A stretch of 64,000 nucleotides of DNA, from assembly GCF_042680685.1 (NCBI RefSeq), contig NZ_JBHUEA010000011.1, forward strand, positions 1 through 64,000. Reading direction: 5' to 3'. This document shows, in pieces, positions 61,423-64,000 of this stretch. This DNA comes from Amnibacterium endophyticum (GTDB lineage Bacteria; Actinomycetota; Actinomycetes; Actinomycetales; Microbacteriaceae). Within the stretch, counting starts at the first letter, position 1, and each line of letters opens with the position of its first letter. A model generated the notes under the pieces. The model did no database searches. It was not told the origin of the DNA and saw only the letters and a list, made by a program, of their open reading frames with translations. The position numbers and the translations under genes were made by a program.

Positions 61423-62301
61423 TCAGCCCTCGATCGGGTACGACACGTAGGCGAAGCGCCGCGAGTCCGGAGCCCAGCTGTTCACGTTGATCGTGCCCTG
61501 GCCGCCCGGGATCCGGATGCGCTCGCGGGGGGCGCTCCAGTCGTCCACGTCGACCACGACGAGGGCGACGTCCCTGTCGGCGGGGTGGCCGAGCGTGCCG
61601 GCCGGGAACTCGATGTAGACGGCCGTGCGACCGTCCGGCGACAGGTGCGGGAACCAGTCGACGGTCCCGCTCGTGACGAGCCGCTCGACCTCGCCGCCGC
61701 CGTCGGGCACGCGCGCCAGCTGGGCGTGGCCGGGCTCGCTCGCCCACCGCTCGGTGTTGAAGTAGAGCCAGGCGCCGTCCGGCGACCACTCCGGGCCGTC
61801 GATGTGCCCCTCGCCCGTGTCGACGATCTCGGAGTCCCCGCCGTCGGCGCCGATCACCGCGAGGCGGCCCGGCTCGTCGAACGAGGCCATGCGCACGTAG
61901 GCGAGGCGCCGCCCGTCCGGCGAGACGCCGTGCAGGAAGTGCCAGACGCCCTCGTCCCGGGTGACGCGGTGCGCATGGCCGCCGCCGATCGGCGCGCGGT
62001 GGATGTGGCCGTCCATCGCGGAGAGGAACAGGTGCTGCCCGTCCGGGTCGAGCACGTGATCGTTGTTGATCTCGGGCAGGTCCTCGTGCGCGATGCGCTC
62101 GGGCTCCGCGCCCGCCTCCGGCGCGAGCGACAGCAGCACCCCGTCGCCGTTCAGCAGCAGGCGCGAGCCGTCCGCCGACCAGTTCGGCGCCTCGAGCAGC
62201 ACGTCCGCGCTCTCGTGCACCACGACGTCCTCGCCGGTGACCGCGTCGTGGACGTGCACCCGGGCGCGCTGCCCCGGCTTCAGCGTGCGGAAGTGGGCCA
62301 C
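61423..62301 (-). CDS. TolB/oligogalacturonate-lyase-like beta-propeller protein
   Basis: 292 residues with repeated WSADGSRLLLNGD, LDPDGQHLFLSAMDG, VSPDGRRLAYVRM, WSPDGAWLYFNTE, LSPDGRTAVYIEF and WAPDSRRFAYVSY blades, a seven-blade-like PD40 propeller. No signal peptide, so it is cytoplasmic, unlike TolB. The length and HDAVTGEDVVVHES opening resemble shortened relatives of oligogalacturonate lyase; that activity is only a possibility. GTG 62299-62301 is preceded by the stop of the tautomerase-like gene 1 bp away. Confidence 0.82.
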   Translation of the reverse strand: MAHFRTLKPGQRARVHVHDAVTGEDVVVHESADVLLEAPNWSADGSRLLLNGDGVLLSLAPEAGAEPERIAHEDLPEINNDHVLDPDGQHLFLSAMDGHIHRAPIGGGHAHRVTRDEGVWHFLHGVSPDGRRLAYVRMASFDEPGRLAVIGADGGDSEIVDTGEGHIDGPEWSPDGAWLYFNTERWASEPGHAQLARVPDGGGEVERLVTSGTVDWFPHLSPDGRTAVYIEFPAGTLGHPADRDVALVVVDVDDWSAPRERIRIPGGQGTINVNSWAPDSRRFAYVSYPIEG

Positions 62302-62302
62302 C

Positions 62303-62683
62303 TCAGCCCTCGGCCGCGACGTGCTCGGCGGTGGCGAGCGGGTACCAGGCGGCGCCGTGCACCTCGAGGAAGTCGAGCATCACGTCGTCGCGCTTCACCC
62401 CGACCTTCTCGAGCTCGTCGACGATGCCCGCCATGCCGGCCTGCTTCTGCTCGTCGGTGTAGCCGACCTGCGCCAGCAGCTCGATGAAGATGATGTCGTC
62501 GCGCTGGACGCCCGGGAAGGTCCGGTTGAAGACGAGCTCGCCCGGCTGGTGCAGGCGGAAGCTCTGGAACAGGTCCCACTCGGGCATCTCGAGGCCCTTC
62601 ACCATGCCGGCGAGGATCGCGCGGCTGTACTCCTCGAGGTGCGGGCGGTGGTGCTCGTGCAGATCGATCCGGGCGTGCGGCAT
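62303..62683 (-). CDS. Tautomerase-family protein
   Basis: 126 residues. After Met removal the N-terminal residue would be Pro (MPHARIDLHEHH), the catalytic base of the tautomerase superfamily. Segments YSRAILAGMVKGLEMPEWDLFQ and GVQRDDIIFIELLAQVGYTDEQ fit the longer, fused-type members. Tautomerases isomerise keto-enol acids, so it could act on keto-sugar acids made by this operon. CGGAAGGAC lies before the ATG. Confidence 0.85.
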   Translation of the reverse strand: MPHARIDLHEHHRPHLEEYSRAILAGMVKGLEMPEWDLFQSFRLHQPGELVFNRTFPGVQRDDIIFIELLAQVGYTDEQKQAGMAGIVDELEKVGVKRDDVMLDFLEVHGAAWYPLATAEHVAAEG

Positions 62684-62722
62684 GGCGGTCCTTCCGTCAG
62701 GGGTGGTTCGGGGTCGATGCGG

Positions 62723-63511
62723 CTACTTCAGCGCGCCGGCCGCGAGGCCGCGCTCGAAGAACCGCTGCAGGAAGATGTAGGCGATCACGACGGGCAGCCC
62801 GGTGAGGACGGCCGCGGCGAGCACCTTGGTCTGGTCGTTGTTGTACTGGCCGACGAAGAACGACGGCACCAGCGTGATCGTCTGCTGGTCGGGGGTCTGC
62901 AGGAACAGCAGGGCGAGCAGGAACTCGTTCCACGAGTTGATGAAGACGAGCACCAGCACCGCCGCCATGATCGGCCGGGTCAGCGGCAGCAGCACGCTCC
63001 AGAAGACACGGATCACCCGTGCCCCGTCGACGCGGGCCGCCTCGATCAGCTCGCTCGGCACCCCGTCGACGAAGTTCCGGGCGAGCAGGGTCGTGAACGG
63101 GATCTGCAGGGCGGCGACCGGGATGATCACGGCCCAGAGCGTGTTGTAGGCGCCGATGCGCGTGATGGTCGCGAACAGCGGCGCGATCAGCACCACCCCG
63201 GGCAGGGTGAGGCAGATCAGCAGCAGCCAGAACCACACCTCCTTGAACCGGATGTGCAGCTTGGAGAAGCCGAACGCCGCCGTCATGGTGCAGGCCATCA
63301 CGATGACGATGACCGCCGCCGAGATCAGCGCGCTGTTGATGAAGAACTTCGGCAGCACCGGCAGCGACAGCACGGTCGCGTAGTTGCCCCAGCCGAGCCC
63401 CTCCAGCGAGCCCGCCACCATCGCGTAGAGCGGGAAGACGAACGGCACCACGAGCACCGTGAGCAGGATCTGCAGCCCGATGCGGGTCCGCAGGCGTCGC
63501 GTCTCGAACAT
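62723..63511 (-). CDS. Sugar ABC transporter permease (MalG-type)
   Basis: 262-residue inner-membrane permease with six segments. Coupling motif IEAARVDGARVIRVFWSVLL (about residues 170-190), then VFINSWNEFLLALLFLQTPDQQ. ATG 63509-63511 shares a base with the upstream permease stop. GGAGGGGAG lies before it. It begins the part of the operon that leads into the sugar oxidation genes. The binding protein must lie beyond the right edge. Confidence 0.92.
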   Translation of the reverse strand: MFETRRLRTRIGLQILLTVLVVPFVFPLYAMVAGSLEGLGWGNYATVLSLPVLPKFFINSALISAAVIVIVMACTMTAAFGFSKLHIRFKEVWFWLLLICLTLPGVVLIAPLFATITRIGAYNTLWAVIIPVAALQIPFTTLLARNFVDGVPSELIEAARVDGARVIRVFWSVLLPLTRPIMAAVLVLVFINSWNEFLLALLFLQTPDQQTITLVPSFFVGQYNNDQTKVLAAAVLTGLPVVIAYIFLQRFFERGLAAGALK

Positions 63512-64000
63512 CAGGCGCTCCCCTCCTTCCGGCGCGAGCCGACCTGGATCAGCACCGCGGTGCCGACGGCGAGGACGAGCAGGACGATCGAGAACGCGGC
63601 GCCGAGCCCGACGTCCGAGAACCCGACGCTGATCCGGTAGATCCGCGTGCCGAGGAACTCGGTGGCGTAGGTCGGCCCGCCGCCCGTGATGAGGAACGGG
63701 ATGTCGAAGGTCTTCAGCGAGCCGATGGCGGACAGGATCGCGATCGCGACGGTCGTGCCGCGCACGGACGGCCAGACGATCGAGGTGACCACCCGCAGGT
63801 CGCCCGCCCCGTCGATGCGCGCCGCCTCCACCATCTCCGGCGAGATCTGCCCGATCGCGGCGAAGTAGAGGATGAAGACGATGCCCGTCGACTGCCAGAT
63901 CTGCACCGACATGATGATGATCAGCGCGATCGTGCCGTTCGCGAACCAGGGCTGCGTGAAGGCGCCGAGCCCGACGCCGTCGAGCAGCTGGTTCAGGGTG
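63511..64000 (-). CDS. Sugar ABC transporter permease (MalF-type), 5' part beyond window edge
   Basis: The minus strand is open to the right edge, giving 163 codons of the C-terminal part of a permease. Membrane segments and the coupling motif VEAARIDGAGDLRVVTSIVW are visible, with FDIPFLITGGGPTYATEFLG following. An internal ATG at 63910-63912 is not the true start because the family sequence (LNQLLDGVGLGAFTQPWFAN...) continues before it. Pairs with the MalG-type gene downstream. Confidence 0.9.
   Translation of the reverse strand, partial: TLNQLLDGVGLGAFTQPWFANGTIALIIIMSVQIWQSTGIVFILYFAAIGQISPEMVEAARIDGAGDLRVVTSIVWPSVRGTTVAIAILSAIGSLKTFDIPFLITGGGPTYATEFLGTRIYRISVGFSDVGLGAAFSIVLLVLAVGTAVLIQVGSRRKEGSA

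Overview
The window is very GC-rich, with GC-ending codons, frequent GTG starts and many 4-bp ATGA/GTGA gene overlaps. The chromosomal core genes (prs, glmU, tRNA-Gln, an ABC-F ATPase, ispE, rsmA) lie in an order usual for actinobacteria. Together with the abundance of LacI/ROK-controlled sugar ABC transporters, this suggests a plant- or soil-associated actinobacterium, most likely of the Microbacteriaceae. That placement is inferred from gene content and style, not from a database match.

Region 1-17.5 kb is a core block. On the minus strand it carries a CoA-transferase cut by the left edge, prs, glmU, tRNA-Gln(TTG), an APC-type permease, an ABC-F ATPase, ispE, and rsmA with a small membrane protein. 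Inserted in it is a translationally coupled plus-strand set (7208-10258: sugar-nucleotide epimerase, GT2 glycosyltransferase, DUF2064 protein, SAM methyltransferase). Next to that set are a membrane-anchored molybdopterin oxidoreductase, a small membrane protein and a GT-C/GT87-like membrane protein (10294-13519), a lipoprotein, and a PRC-barrel/DUF2382 stress-type protein.

Region 17.5-33.8 kb holds two XylFGH/ChvE-MmsAB-type sugar transporters facing each other: one plus-strand system behind a ROK regulator, and one minus-strand system with a LacI regulator between them. Beyond these are a minus-strand group for aldose/alditol/sugar-acid use (aldose 1-epimerase, alditol oxidase, ROK regulator, galactonate-dehydratase-like enolase) and a divergent LacI regulator.

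Region 33.9-46.6 kb has a MalEFG-type transporter followed by a GMC oxidoreductase with a fused N-terminal gluconate-dehydrogenase-subunit-3-like part, a ThuA protein, a TIM-barrel isomerase/epimerase and a Gfo/Idh/MocA oxidoreductase. This set resembles 3-keto-glycoside catabolism. A convergent minus-strand operon (isomerase plus two tandem Gfo/Idh/MocA paralogues, under a LacI regulator) is separated from it by a cluster of palindromic repeats.

Region 46.7-64 kb begins with a second MalEFG-type transporter plus a GH3 beta-glycosidase, facing the LacI regulator across a strong palindromic operator. It then holds what looks like a complete oxidative, non-phosphorylating (Weimberg-type) pentose pathway split over two convergent operons. 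On the plus strand are a Zn-alcohol dehydrogenase, an IlvD-type pentonate dehydratase, an FAH-family dehydratase and a ketoglutarate-semialdehyde dehydrogenase. On the minus strand are an SMP-30 lactonase, a XylB-like sugar dehydrogenase, an aldo/keto reductase, an epimerase-like protein, a TolB-like propeller, a tautomerase-like protein and two ABC permeases, the last cut by the right edge. Together these genes would import sugars, cut glycosides and oxidise the sugars to central metabolites such as 2-oxoglutarate. Similar LacI-type operator sequences in front of several of these units suggest coordinated control.
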